DNA of 64,000 nt, taken from positions 11,016,604-11,080,603 of the forward strand of contig JACDQD010000011.1 in assembly GCA_019843655.1 (NCBI GenBank). Direction: 5' to 3'. The DNA is from Lethocerus indicus. Taxonomy: Eukaryota > Arthropoda > Insecta > Hemiptera > Belostomatidae. Within the stretch, counting starts at the first letter, position 1. Each line of letters begins with the position of its first letter. Position numbers and translations under genes: made by a program. Below the pieces are notes generated by a model. That model was not told the DNA's origin and ran no database searches. It saw only the letters and a program-made list of their open reading frames with translations. This document shows, piece after piece, positions 14,701 to 27,836 of this stretch.

Positions 14701-15601
14701 TCGGCCAGTTTCAGAACTACTTTGAACTCTTTGATCCATAGGTATAGAGTGATTAAAGGTTCTGTGTTACTGGGGTATGGAATTATTTTGGTCGTGCATT
14801 GATTTCAAGCAATTATTTAGAGCCTCCATTTGTGGTGGTATAGACTGGCCTCGGGTTTTCCTAAAAGTAATCACTAAACATTGGGTTTCTTTGGCTTGAG
14901 CAGTAATTAATAAAATTGTTTAATCGAAGGGTCCAGGGTCACACCTGTCGCCGGTTTCTCCCCGCGAATCTTCTTTAGGAATACTTTTTTCGTTTCTGAG
15001 CAATAATACCGCGTTCATGTTGTCTATGGTAGGTGGAACCTCATCGAGAGGAAAAAGCTTAATCGAATTGTCCGTGGATAGTGGTTCGGTGGGAAAAAAC
15101 CCTTACTGCTAATTGTCCGAGCTCTGCAAAGTGCTGGTGTAATTGTGTTTCGGACTCAGAGACCGTTCTGGCCCCTACTGCTGTCACGAGATCTCTTCTC
15201 TCCCGATCCAGCAACAAGTGATCCCATTCTCCCTCTTCCCCGGTGGTCCGATGAGCACGGAATGGGCCTGTGGCGGGGCTGTAGATGATAGCGCGAATCT
15301 AATTAGCTCAATTAGGCCAATTAGAATGTTACAAATTGTTATCGGAGCGCTGGGTTTTAATCCGAGCGGAGCTCCCAACATCCGCGCCGGCTTTTTACGG
15401 GGTAATGTATGCCGGGCACCGGGCATGACGGAGGGAAGCGGCTCGGAATATGTAAGCGGCGTATCGGACGATTTTCTTCCGATCCGGCCCCCCGAGAGAA
15501 CCGTATCCGTGGAATGTTCCCGACGGCGGAGGGGTCGCATTACACGCCGGCTCCGCTGGGATAAGAAAAAAAAAGGCCACTGTGGCCAATGGCTCCTCCT
15601 A

Positions 15602-15640
15602 CAGCGCCGGTTCCCAACCTTTTTGCCGGAGCGACACACT
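15602..15640 (+). mobile_element. Possible hAT-type transposon end (relic)
   Basis: Starting with CAG at 15602, the sequence GGTTCCCAACCTTTTTG (15609-15625) closely resembles the terminal inverted repeats of many animal hAT elements and their MITEs, which begin CAGNGGTTCCCAACCTTTTTG. Two or three extra bases separate CAG from GGTTCC here. No matching opposite end (AAAAAGGTTGGGAACC...CTG) was found nearby, so this is either a decayed or truncated copy or a chance likeness. Confidence 0.3.
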
Positions 15641-18600
15641 TTTCAGAATATTCCCCGTCTCGTTCGTGACGCGTCAATTGTTTTTCGGCTATTGAAATTT
15701 CCGATTTCACAACAAAACACCCAGTGCCCCCATTGAACGGCCTGAAACATAAATTCACTCAAATGGGAGCACAACAATATAGAACGATGATTTTAATCCA
15801 AAGAGTACAAATTCTTGTTCCGACCAAAGACTGTGGCGGCGTTAGCTGTAGCGAAGAATTAAATTTTTATTTTTTATTGTCATGTATGGACAGGTTAGTG
15901 CCATAATAAAAAATTAGGATGGGGACTTTTCTTACAGTGAAATGAAAATGTAAAAATATCGCTTTTGATCCCCGTTCTAGCCATATTCAAATAAGCAGTG
16001 TTGATTAACATCTCGAACGTTGGCCTAGCATTTGCTATTCGTGTCATCCAGCTGCTCGTTCGCGCTCCGTTCTGGCTGCGATTGTCGATACTTTTAAACG
16101 GCTACGCGCACTTGTAAGTCACGAACGGAGGTGAGAAAAACCCGGCGGAAATAGTTTTTCGAACGGGTGGCCTTCCCTGTCCGAGAGTGTCCCGGCTAAC
16201 TGTAAGGACCAGTCGTCGCATAACTGTAAGCGTGAGACACACGGCCTATTATCCTCCCTTGGCTATTATCCCGTTTGTCAGCATACTGTTTCCATAGTGA
16301 CTTTTTTTCTCCTTTCACAACAATGAAATTCTTCTATACTTCTTCGACGTTTCTTTGTGGATATACTGGCATGGGATTTTCACCAGCATCCTAGATTGGA
16401 TAAATCTAAGAAACATAAAAGAGTTTCAGTGGATTTTGCAATAGCTTATAACTAATGGTAGTCAGGTAATGACAGCCAATTTTAATTGCAATCGCAACCT
16501 AAATATTTAAAATTGTTAAGAAATGTTATTGGAATAGAATGATTTCAAATGGGTATATAGCTGATAGATATTGTTTAGAGTACGTATAATCTCTGCGCTA
16601 CGTTCAATATATTTAAATTCAATTTACTCAAACAATTAAGTGGCCGCAAAATATTTATTATATAAATATTTATTCATAAACGCCTTAAACTGTAACATAA
16701 TGTCTTTTATTGTTATTGAAATGATTTAATATTATGTTATTGTTATTACTAAAAATATTATCTGTTTTTATTTCTGAACTTTATGTTAGTTATTGTCTGA
16801 ATTCCCATTTAATTATGAATCACAATCTTCACGCTTCCCGTCTTTATGATTTCAGTAGGGAAAGGAAAGATACCGGAATTTTACTACAGATCCTTTCGTA
16901 ACATCCCTCTTATATTTCGGAGCCCCGTAGGTAAACTTTAGAGGAGGGCCGCGACATTAAATTAAGATTTAATGGAATAATACGCGAAAAAAATGGAGAT
17001 ACGTTTTTTTATCGACACACAAAAAACACCGTCGTCGGCCGACCTCGAAGCAATGTTATTAACAATTTTATTATTCGCTCGGATTGAATACCCCTCGGCT
17101 GAAACGTTCAAGGAGTAAAACCGGCTTGTTAGTTCAGTTTATGGGCAATATAATTTTAATAGGGCGGCGTAAAAATTTCGTTGCTCCTCGCGAGAGATGG
17201 ATATCTGGCTCGGTGCGACCCCGGCGCGTGCGACTTGCCGGCACTTAGCGGGCCGAACAATGGCGCGGTCCTTTTTTCTTTGTGAAGTTGCGGTTGAAAA
17301 AAAAACTTATTAGGTGGTTCGTTCGATTTTTTCTGACATTTCGGGCGATTCCCACAATAAGTTTGTTTCCTGAACAACATCTTCGTTCCCTGCAGCCATT
17401 TTGGTCCTTATTAACATATTAGGTACGACCATGTCCTCGATATTACGATATGAAATTCAATTGAGGTCTTAGGGGAGACCGGTTATGAAGCATCGTATCA
17501 CTTCGCTTTTAGTCATTCATTACTGCCATTTGTTGGCTCCTCGCGGTCCCCCAACTAAATACCCTGCAGTGTATAGTTCTTCCGTACAATTAGGTCGTTT
17601 AAAATCACAGAAGGTTTGTAGTGAAATTATATCAGAAACACCTCCAGGCCCCTAGGGGTGTCCCAGTGTGAACACAGTGTTCCCTGGGTGTCCTCACGGA
17701 ATCTGTGGAGACTGTGGCGGTGGCCGGCCGTGTAACGGCGTCAGTGTGCGTGCGCGTGTGAGTGTTCCTACCGTGGGAAGGAAGGCCCGGTTGTCCGGCG
17801 GCGGCGGCGTCGGCGCGAGTGCGGGCGTCCGACGGCCCGTGAGAGTGAGTGACGCCGCAAGTGGGCTAAAGGGAGAAGGGAGGACGCCCTCATTGTCCAA
17901 CGCCCGCCACTTCCTCTCGCCCATCTACATGTTTCTTTGTCAGTCCTCCTCCTCTACACGTCTCCAATGATGTCTCGTGTTTTTACACATCGTTATAATA
18001 TACATTGCAAAGCTTTCAACGAAAAGTTAGGTTCTTATTTCGATTTTAAACTTCAAAAAGTATGCACGAATTTAGTGCTAATTAATATAAATGAAAAAAT
18101 CAGAATATTGGCATTCTCCTGTTTATAGCCTACTGCTCCATCAGATGCCAAAGAAGCGTCATGCACTCTTACGGAGAAAGATTGCAAGAGCGATGATATT
18201 ACAAACCCTCGTGTACCCCCGAACAGGTTGATTGCATAAAGTGTTGGTAAAAAATTGGATAAATGTGGTATTTACATAACATATGCGGTGCCCGGCGTAC
18301 AATATACACTAGTCAGTGGTTTCCCCACAATTAGGGTATTATCCAAGAGAGTGGCTAATGTAGGGGACTTAGGCCAGTATGTGATTTTGACATCTAATGC
18401 TGTGGAGATGGGAGTGGGGGTGTATTATCCCGTAAAGAAATTGTATAAAGCACACTTTCCTATCTGCGGGAACAAAAGGCCGCTTGTTCCCCACCTCTGA
18501 CCTTAATGTCTTATTGAGTCCCTCCGAGGTCAAAGTCGGAGTTCATTCTTCGTTTTCATTTTATTTCATATTAAGTAAGGTACCTCCGAGATGCTATGTA

Positions 18601-20865
18601 CATGTATGCCGGGAGTAATTATTTCTCTCTCTTTTCCGGAAATGGAAGCGACCTTAGACTTGTGACCCTTGACCAAACTATTTCCCCGATATATCTTTAC
18701 CTTATTCTCCCGAGAGTTATAGGATATTTTATTTCTGCATTGGACGAATTCGAACTGCATCTTATAATTTATGTTATGATTAAATATTCTTCAGTATGAT
18801 TAAATTATAACTTTGTTACTGTAATATTAATCAGTGCCTGTAATATCTTCGTAAAAAGACATATTTTTAATGGGAACTAAAATAGACTTCATATTCCTTA
18901 TTTAACCTTATTCGGCTTGTCATTTTATTTTATATGCTTATCCTTGCTTCCAAACGTTAAGCAACTAGTATTGTGAAGACCGAGTCTTGCGTGGCTGATA
19001 TTTCCTAATGAAAATGTTGGCATAAGAAATTGCCTACTTATTAGATTTTAAACGGCAATGCGAATTAGCAGTTTTCATAAAATGAAGCAAAGGTATTTTA
19101 TATTTTCTAGATAGGAGATTAAATTCCGTTTCACCCAAAATTCCTCCAAAAATGAAGTTATTTCTCCTTTTTAAGTATATTCGACATTAAGAATTCCTCA
19201 ATTCCGGGCGTTTCATATCCTCCCGAAAAGCGGAATAATTTCACCTTCGCTTAAGAGAAATTAGAATTAATTAGTCTTTACGCGGTGGTAATGAAATATA
19301 TACACGCAACATTAATAGTGCGGTAACAATTTAAGAGTTTAAGTGCCCTTCTATGAAATTATAAGGAGTTTTTAAGGGAGCAGCGGATTTCTGACATTTT
19401 TCCAGTAGACAATGGGACTGTTATTGCTGTCGTTTCGTACATTTCTTCATACCTCCGAACTATTTCTAGCATTTCCTCTTTAAAATGTTGAGTAGTGAGA
19501 AAGTGCTTTCGTCCGTGTTCCGATTTGTGGTTTCAGTTGAGGCACTCAATACTGATCTTGCTAATGGCCGTCTCACACGTTACCAAAATATACATGTTTC
19601 CTAATATATACAGTTCGTAATTAAAGTTCCTTAGTCCTATACGATATAAATAATTACTAAACATTTAGTGTTCTATAGAAGTTAGCTCTGTATCGGTTCC
19701 CGACCTAACGAAATCACTATCAAATACTCCTGTTCAAGCTGGATGTATCCGCTCGTCTTCTCTGCCTCGTTTATTGCATCCTCGTTTTTTATTTTAACCC
19801 ATTCTATAAAAAAAAAACCCGATTGGAAACGATCATAGGTATCAAATAAGTTTGATAGCTTACTTCGATTTAATGGTATCACGTACTCCTCTTTTTCATA
19901 CGCCGTCCATTATAACCCATACTGCATTGTGTACGATTTTGAAGGGTTAGAAAATAAATAATGAATATAATTTAAATTCGCCGGCTCAGTTCGGCCGTAA
20001 TCGTCTCCAGCCGCTAACTTGAAGGTTGAAAGGTAAGGAATAATTAAGGTAATCACCAGTTCTCGGCCAGTTCTCAGTGATCTCATAAGTTTAATTTTGC
20101 GCTATAAGGCGCGATTTATTTTTTTCGGTCAGTGCTATAACAGTAAAAAAATATTATCCTTATCCTTATGGTAGGTTATCCTTGAAGGGAGTTCATTCCC
20201 GTTGCTATGAGTGTGTATAATTAGAATCAGAATTGGTTTTCCTTACATTTGCATCTCTTTATTTATATTAAATCGAGTTACATTTTATGGAAATTCGCAA
20301 CAAATTAAAACTCTTTTATTCGTTAGGTAGATTGTAATCCTCGTGCCCCTTGGTTAATCGGGAATCGGGAAATCTATAGCTTCGTTTTAATCATTAGTTC
20401 GTTATATTGTTTTTAAATACATTGTCCTTTGGTACAAAAGGACGTGGCATGCCTTCACGTTCAAAACCGATTGAGAATACGGTCTTGCTCCAGAATGGAA
20501 ATTTTCTGACCGATGTTTCCTTTGAAGCTTCGCAGAGCTTTGCAATTTAAATACATCGGAAACTCCGGGAGTTGCCCAGTACTTGGCCGAGAAATAAAAA
20601 TGAATGTCTTACAATTCACCGGATATTTAACAGCCGGGGGAATAAAATGCGCCAGCTGCATAAGGCGGCGGGGTATTGATTGATGCCGGAGGAGAGCTGT
20701 CGGGCGCGCAGGCAGGGCCGGATCCCTATCTCGCAGATTGTGTGCCCGCCCGCCTGCTCTCCTCCGAGGTATTTCTCCCCGCCTCATCCTCCATCCGTTA
20801 AAAAATTACCGGATTTATAATTAGGGATTTATAGTTTGTAGGCGGTTCTCTCCCTCTCACTCCTT

Positions 20866-20879
20866 CCCCCCCCCCCCCC
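20866..20879 (+). repeat. Run of 14 C
   Basis: Longest homopolymer C tract in the window, at the end of a pyrimidine-rich stretch. Other runs of nine or more C or G lie at 5731-5740, 7267-7276, 33304-33316, 52287-52295 and 60646-60657. Confidence 0.95.
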
Positions 20880-21673
20880 ACGTGAGTTATCTCGACTCCT
20901 ATAAATAAGCTACTTATTATCTGGCGGCTATCGAGAGGCCCCGTTCCGAATGCGGAGCATGCGTTCGTTGTTCGGCCTCCTCTCTAGACCCCTCTTCGAG
21001 TGCCGCCCCCCGGTCCGAGTTTTCACTGTTTGTTCTCTTATTGTTCGATACTTTTTCCCATACAAAAAATATACACCCCTCGTAAAATTAAATACGCGGG
21101 GGAGATAAAGGCGTATTGTAATTTTGCCGTTAATCTCGTTCGGCGTTTCTAATAACGACATGATATATTGCTTCCAATTAATGTTTTAAAAAAGACCGTA
21201 TAGTAGATTGGGATATTAATATCGCAAGTTGATAGAACGCATATGGAATAAAATTCCAGAGTACGAATGTTTTTCTTACACCTATCAAGTAATTCTGGAC
21301 CTCGTTTTATTACTCATTTTTTAAAAATATTATAATCTGGCAATTTTATTGCGATTGATGTAGTTGAGATCCTGTGTCTCGGATTGGAACATTGGGTGGC
21401 ATTCTGGGGGCGCAATATCGTCGGGAAGCGTCTCAGTTAGGAGACGGTAGAGAGAAGACAGTAGGAAGTAGGGGGCTTGGCGACCCGCTCCCGTTTTACC
21501 TAATATAGTTGGCTCGAGGCTTCACGCCGCACTCGGCCGGCCACGCACTTCACAACCGCAGGCCGTTCCCCCCATCGGCACCCGAGACGCGGCCCCATGC
21601 CTTTCCTGCCTCCTGGCCACCTTCGCGTACCTCCCTGGAGCGTAGAAAGTAGAATTTCCCGAAATTATACGGC

Positions 21674-21830
21674 CTTTTGCTAGACCGGTTTCGGCTGCTC
21701 GCCACCTTCGGTATCCTTGCATGACAGTGCAGGCGGGATGGCCCACAATCACCCCGTGTGCCAGAGTGGCCTGCATACTGACAGACACAGCTCCGAAGAT
21801 GGCGAGCAGTTCAAACCTGTCTAGCAAAAG
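21674..21830. repeat. Imperfect foldback (36-bp arms, 85-base interior)
   Basis: The arm at 21674-21709 and the reverse complement of 21795-21830 agree at 31 of 36 positions; three of the five differences are transitions. Weaker pairing continues inward around GCAGGC. The word TAGCAAAAGACC at 21822-21833 recurs exactly in the loop of the foldback at 51684-51760. A minus-strand frame crosses it without recognisable similarity. Probably a small non-autonomous element or a diverged inverted duplication. Confidence 0.75.
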
Positions 21831-24800
21831 ACCTAGCCAGGGAGACTGGAGATTGAGAAAACTACGATATAAAAGTACTAACGCACTAACAGTACACACC
21901 TCAGGTCTGGAAACCGTAGAACTATAATTGTAATATAAATTATAATCGTATAGTAATTAAATGTAATTAACTCGTAAGGAATTTATGTAGGAGCGTGGTC
22001 ATGTGACACAGAGGAGGGACACTGCGCGGGTTTAATATGTCTAATTTTTGAATCCGAACTGTGACGATCGGTCGAGCCGTCCGTTATAAAGAGCCCATAA
22101 TTTTCCGGAAAATTACCGACGGTATAAGGAAGGGGTTGTACTTCAATCGTGCTATCGGCGGTGACCTTTAAAAGTCGCTTTTCTTGGCATCTACCGTCCT
22201 TTCATTTCGAGATTTCTCTCCCGTTTTAATCCTCTTGTCCGACAATTGTCAGATAACCTTCGGGATAATCCCCGGTGTAGAATAAAACCTATTAAATATA
22301 ACTCCCAAGTCAGTGTTTTAGAGCTTAAGTACACAGTTGAAATCGCAGAATTTCGCTTATATTGGAACCGAGAAAGGCGCCTGGAATTATATATTTATAT
22401 TTAGAGTAATTTAGAGACATTTAGTGTCCGGACAAAATTGTGAGAAACCTGTTTATACGCAAAGAAAATACAAATCATATAAATAATATATAAATGAATC
22501 TAAATTTCAGTATTTGTCAGATCAGAGTTTTTCAGATCTGTACTCGTCGGTTTTAAATATGAGTTCATTTATGAACGTTAAATGAAAATTAAAGCCATTA
22601 GCATGCAGAAATGTTTTTGGATGTTTTGAAATATGAAGCTATCTCGAAGGTTATTTTTTTAAAACCGACCGTGACCTTGCTTTTATAACATTTGAAACGG
22701 GACGGTTCCGAGAATGTGTTTTACGGCATTTATATCTGGATGACCTAGGTCACCGTTGCGTGAAAGTTTCCATGCGATGGTGATAGCTTCACTACGTATT
22801 GGCATCTGTGTGTTTTGCTCGCAATTTCATATCAATTCAAGTAAAACGTTCGTAAAAATATGCGTTGTTATAGTGCATGAGAATTATGGAACAGTCGGTA
22901 CTTCGTTGTAGTTATTATTGATAAATTATTACTCAGGCTCTAACATATAATTTTAGAAACCCCTTTGATTTTTGGAAGGTTCAAGGCCTATAGATCATAA
23001 AATCAATGAATTACTAACTTTTTTAAAAATGAATGCATTAAGGATAAAAATTCATTACATACAGTTACATAAGTTATTTATTCATATTTGAGCGGAACAC
23101 TTCTTCAAAAATATGGAAGTAATGATAGCATTCTGTTTTATGTATCTCTTAAATGGCTCTTAAAGGAAATATGTCGGATTTAATAGCATAAACTTGTTTT
23201 TGAATTGCTATGTAAAGCCTAATCATTGAACTAGAATAAATTAATAGTATGATAGTCCCAGAAGTTAAAAGTGAACAAATGCTCAAGTCGTTGAAGCATT
23301 GAAATACTGCTCGTGGAATTAAGGTTTCAAAAACGTGGAGTTCCAATCTAGTCCAGTGTCAAGCGACTTTCGGTATAATATTACAATATATAAAAATGAA
23401 GCGGGTGCCCCCAGCGTGCTCCTAATAGTGATATTGCGTGCGTTAGGTCCGGCGGGTGACGGGTCCTCGTTATTGCTCGTTATTAGTATCATTCGACAAA
23501 ACTGAACGAGCCGAGCGACGCCTCGGCTTTATTATTACCGACCTGTACCCCGCCCACATTCTTCTATCTATTCATTTTTTCCTCTTCAGCGTTTTTAATG
23601 AAAAAAAAGGATATATACTTCAGCGTGATCCCAAAATGAATGTTGGGAATAAAGTACGTCTTTAAGATCCTAAAAAAACAGAAAGGCCAGTTTCACAAAA
23701 TGTAGAATATAATGTTTGACAGTGAAACTAGTACTTTTGCAGCGATTCTTCTCTTGCAATAAGCATCTAGTTTTTAAAGTCACCGGAAGAACACGAGCCA
23801 ATGAAATGACTTAAATTTCGTATATGCTGTTGAATTATTTCTACAGTATCATCAAATTAATCATATTTGTTCTTACAAAGACGATACAAATAATATGTAC
23901 AAGAGTAGTCCTAACATTTTCATATTAGTTAACCTGTCAGCAATATTCAGTCTCGGTTTTACTCTAAATTTTTAGAAGGAATAAGGTCAATGAATACTTG
24001 TTACTTTATAATTTAATAGTATGTCCTGCTATTGTAGGTAATTCCATTTCTGGAAATTGCGATGACCTTTTTATACAGTTAAATAGTGTGACGTTTTCAC
24101 ATTTTTATTGCCTTTATTTAAAAAACTTAATTGGTTAATCATAAATTGAATTTTGATAGCCGGATTGAATGTAAAGGGTATTTCTTCTTTCAGTCGCTGT
24201 TCCTTTTATCCTTATACCCAACAACGTAGTTCATAACGTTTTCATCCCTGCCTTAATTCCTGCATAATTTATCGTTGTCCTTGTGACCTCCGTTCGGTTC
24301 GAAAATCTCCGTTTGCCCCTATAAAAGCGGGTTCCCTATTGTGCTCGTTCCGTTCCTCGTACTGGCGGAAGGTACTGCAGTATTCAGAACATGGCTACAA
24401 AACAACCGGGGAACAGGAGATGTTATTATTTTCGAATGAACCTGAACCAGATAGGATTGAATCCCTGCATCTATAATTCAGAACTATACGTGTGCGTGGG
24501 TGCATATTCTGTAGACTCATAAAATAAGGAATTCATATAAGTAGAATAATGCCATTTTAGTGAACAATATTTCAAATGAAGGGATTTAAAAAAACAAAAA
24601 TTTACTATAAATAGGTGATAAATAATTGCTTAGTGTGAAAAGTTATGTTGCAGGGATGTAATATTGTGTGGATCATTTTTCTGTTGGAGAGAGATTTAAT
24701 GTATAACATTAAACCGAGTGGTTTTACATATGTTTATGTGTACGATTGTACACACGATGAAAGTTACGTAGGAATTTCTGTGTCAGAAGGGGTATGATTG

Positions 24801-25200
24801 TCCGGTGTGGTTTACCTTTCAAGCATTGTCGTCGCCAGCTATTTCTGGAAGCAACAACGGGTTTCAAACAGTTTTCTAAATGAAATTATTGTACGGATTA
24901 ATTTTGTAAAATGAGCATTTCGGGTAGGCTCCAAACCACTGAAAATTACATTATCACATCTGTTGTTTCGGCGCTACCACTCAGATAGGTTCTCCCGAAT
25001 TGTTCCCGGCTTCTTTTTAGGTTTTTAAATTAATTTTCTTCTGCGCCTTAGATAAAGTAGTAGGGGATTGTGTGTCGTAAACAACGCGAGGGTTGGGGAG
25101 TGTAGGGATTGTACTCTGGGTACTGCAGCAGTGCGCCTTGTTTGTGGTTAGCCTGCCGGGGTCCGTGTTGCCGTGTATACGCGTTTGGCTGTGTGCTAGT

Positions 25201-25313
25201 GTGTGTGTGTGTGTTTGGTTAGTACGGAACCACGATATGAACGGGAGAGACGTGCACTGCGGTTTGGTGTTGGGGCCCCATGCTCTCGCTCCCTCTCTCT
25301 CTCTTTCTCTCTC
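25201..25313 (+). repeat. (GT)n and (CT)n simple repeats
   Basis: Seven GT units at 25201-25214 and a CT-rich stretch at about 25291-25313 lie in a low-complexity segment. The overlapping open frames on both strands come from this bias. Confidence 0.9.
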
Positions 25314-27409
25314 CTCCCGCCTCATTGTTTTCAGACCGAGCATTATGCCCGAGCACTATTTCGTCCCTTCTTTAATAACTCACTCGCCTTCCTACCGTCG
25401 ACAATTTAATTTATACTGTATTGAAATCGGTATATTTAAACTTGAGATGGTACTACAAGAAACCCTTGCCCAAGACTCGTTTGTTTGTGCGCTCGATTGT
25501 TACAGATGATACACATAAAGTCTATTTTATTTTGTTTATCTTATGTTTATTATCTTATAATAATGGGCATAGAAAAAGCGATTTGAATTATACGTTTATA
25601 GGTACAAATAAATTATTTTCTGGCTGTTAAGTGTTGAAACATGCATTCTCGAGATAGGTTACTCGTTTCTGCCTAGTGAATCATTTTCAGACCTAACATT
25701 CATATGTGGTAATATAGTTATAATCAGTTTCTGTAATAAACAATTGATTCAGTGAAGAACACTTGTTTGATTGGTTTTACACTAATGGGCGCGATATGCG
25801 GTTTTTTTTACCTAGACAGTAGAAACACGACTGGAAATTGAGCTTACTGCTCTTCGGGGCACGAATTCGCTCGTAGGGCGTACAGGTATTTGTTGAGCGG
25901 GTGAGGGGAGTACACCTGAGTTCATTTTGACCCCAAATTTGATGAATGGGTATCTCGTTCAAACTTAGCATTACACCACTCACATTTAGATGCGGTGCCC
26001 TAAAGTGTGCCGATATTGGTTTATTATCGAATAAGAGAGAGTTTTTTAAAATTAATAGTTGGTGAGGATGGAGAGCGAGATAAGATTATTTAGTGAAGAC
26101 CCTTTGAAGTGCGTCACTTCAATAGAAAACGTACCGAGGACTGCGATGGATTGACGAATCATCATTTCCCACTTAATTCGGTAGTACTGTCCAAGCCTGC
26201 ACTTGTTACCGGTTTTATTTAGGTGTGAGGGAAGCTAGCCGAGATTGGGTGTTAGCAGGTCAGAAGGGCGGGATCAGGTGGTTGGGTTTTTAGACGGAGA
26301 ATGGTGGTCCTCGAGTCTTGGCCTAACAATCGGCCGGCCCTGCCGGTGAATGCTGGGCCTGCCCCCATGTCGGCATGTGAATATACCTGAAGAAAGCCCC
26401 CGGCTTTCTGTCCCCCGTCCTTTTTTCCCCGCTTAACGACCGGCTAACTGTCTGTCTCTCCCGGTGCCCGCTGTTCCCACACGGGCGGCGCTTCTTTTTT
26501 TCCCCTCCCCGACTCCCTATTTACAGGCTTTCGCTACCTCGCGAATAAAGAATGGATCACTCAAACCTTCTGGGTCACAAAGGCGATCGGCAGCTCGCAC
26601 TAGGCTATGATGGACTGCGATGGGACTTTCCGATTTCAAAGAAAATAACTAAAATGATATATAGCCTTTTTAATATCAAAAAATTTGTCCTAAAATTGGT
26701 CCGTTGAAATAATTTGTTGAAAATCAAAATCTATTCCTCACACAAAAAAAACAGAACTTAGTTTGTTTTTCAAAATTTATGTTCATTCATACAGGCTAGT
26801 TATTTAATTTCGTTTAATAATAAATGTTGTCCACTCACGATGTAAGATCAGACGGTAATCTGTAAAAGCTGAAAGAACGGATGAATTCTTGTTACCTAGT
26901 TAACTGGAGCGCCGTAAATAAATACGAGAAAAACGCGGGAGTGACAATCGGAATAGAAAACAGGGTCGCGCCATATATTATCATAGGGTATGAGCGCGGC
27001 AGCAGTGCGCCGCGTACTTGTTAATTCCGGTGGGGACTTAGTCGCGGCTTTGTGTTCAAAGTTTTATGAGGGAAACCTCGACCAATTAGAGCGGAGCGAG
27101 CCGGGGAGCCATCTAGGGCCCTAGGCCTGCCCTTATCCGGCGGCCGGCCCTCCTCGCATAATTATGCCGTCCGACGCCAATTCTGGACGCGCCGTTGTCA
27201 TCTTTTTTTATATAAGATCTTATTAATTTTAATTGGTGGCCTGAGTCTCCCCGATTCGGCAGCCGAGAAATAATAGGTTCCACCCTAAGTAACTAGACGC
27301 CCATTATACCTTCGGTCTTACGTTTCATCTTATCTACTACACGCTGGCGCGAGGTAATTGTTGGGTTGCAGGTTGAATAAAAAGTCTGGAAATAAAATTC
27401 ACAACGGAA

Positions 27410-27415
27410 TTTATT
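27410..27415 (-). terminator. Candidate distal poly(A) signal AATAAA
   Basis: TTTATT on the plus strand reads AATAAA on the transcribed strand, about 430 bases past the stop. Alternatives are the hexamers at 27735-27740 and 27824-27829; the latter is only 13 bases past the stop and would leave almost no 3' UTR. Confidence 0.4.
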
Positions 27416-27680
27416 GTTCGATTCGATAACATTTGTTCCTTATATAAGGGGGACGTTTTAATTTAAAATTGGACAATTACTTATAAAATACAAAACATTG
27501 ACTTAAAAGAATATCACACAATCTAGCCGATTCAGTCGTTTAATCCGGATAATATACTACAAAATAGTGTACAATTTTTACAAACAAACTTGTTGAAAAT
27601 ATTCAATTTTAGCGACATAATTTACAATGTACCAGATAGCACCATATACGATAAATAAATATCTGGTTTTAACAAATGTC

Positions 27681-27787
27681 TATGTACAATATAGTGACTC
27701 GAGAATAATATAAATATATGCGGTACTATCAAAATTTATTCATATATACAACGCTATATACATGTCTTAGTTTTAACAATATTTACA
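27681..27787 (-). promoter_or_regulatory. Cluster of four Pumilio-type UGUANAUA motifs
   Basis: On the transcribed strand, TGTAAATA lies at 27787-27780, TGTATATA at 27762-27755, TGTATATA at 27750-27743 and TGTACATA at 27688-27681. All match the Pumilio response element UGUANAUA exactly. All are in the probable 3' UTR, 55 to 165 bases after the stop. Use of the middle poly(A) hexamer (27735-27740) would probably drop the fourth site. Confidence 0.5.
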
Positions 27788-27828
27788 AATATACGTAGCG
27801 GTCCCTATACGGCGAGACAACTATTTAT

Positions 27829-27836
27829 TATCACAG
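27829..27836 (-). promoter_or_regulatory. K-box (CTGTGATA) in the 3' UTR
   Basis: The transcribed strand reads CTGTGATA, the full K-box consensus, complementary to the first eight bases of the miR-2/miR-13 family. It begins six bases after the stop codon, inside the zone where terminating ribosomes usually weaken miRNA sites. It overlaps the proximal AATAAA by one base. Confidence 0.45.

Larger units (their letters stand above)
11000..21000. other. Intergenic DNA, 3' side of the Toll gene, middle part
   Basis: No gene recognised. GC-rich islands lie near 12350-12440, 14200-14620, 15230-15680, 17700-17920 and 20640-20780; the rest is AT-rich with many TAAT/AATTA words. The 15230-15350 stretch has three AATTAG words close together. 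An (AT)n tract, a 14-base C run and a possible transposon end are listed separately. Confidence 0.6.
21000..27394. other. Intergenic DNA directly downstream of the Toll gene
   Basis: No gene recognised. It contains a foldback at 21674-21830, a long AT-rich plain (about 21900-25080), a GT/CT-rich microsatellite zone (25190-25340), and GC-rich islands at 26310-26530 and 27080-27180, the second only a few hundred bases past the probable 3' UTR. Confidence 0.6.

Noticed and set aside
15143..15736. 197-codon plus-strand frame with overlapping minus-strand frames of up to 151 codons
   Set aside because: GC-rich island with few stops in several frames at once; it includes AATTAG-rich non-coding-like DNA and the hAT-like end, and no domain is recognisable.
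21801..21830. tRNA-like T-arm (GTTCAAACC within a short stem)
   Set aside because: No matching acceptor, D or anticodon arms; it is part of the foldback arm.
21522..21899. 125-codon minus-strand frame with hydrophobic N-terminal half
   Set aside because: It overlies the foldback at 21674-21830 and matches no family I recognise; treated as repeat sequence.
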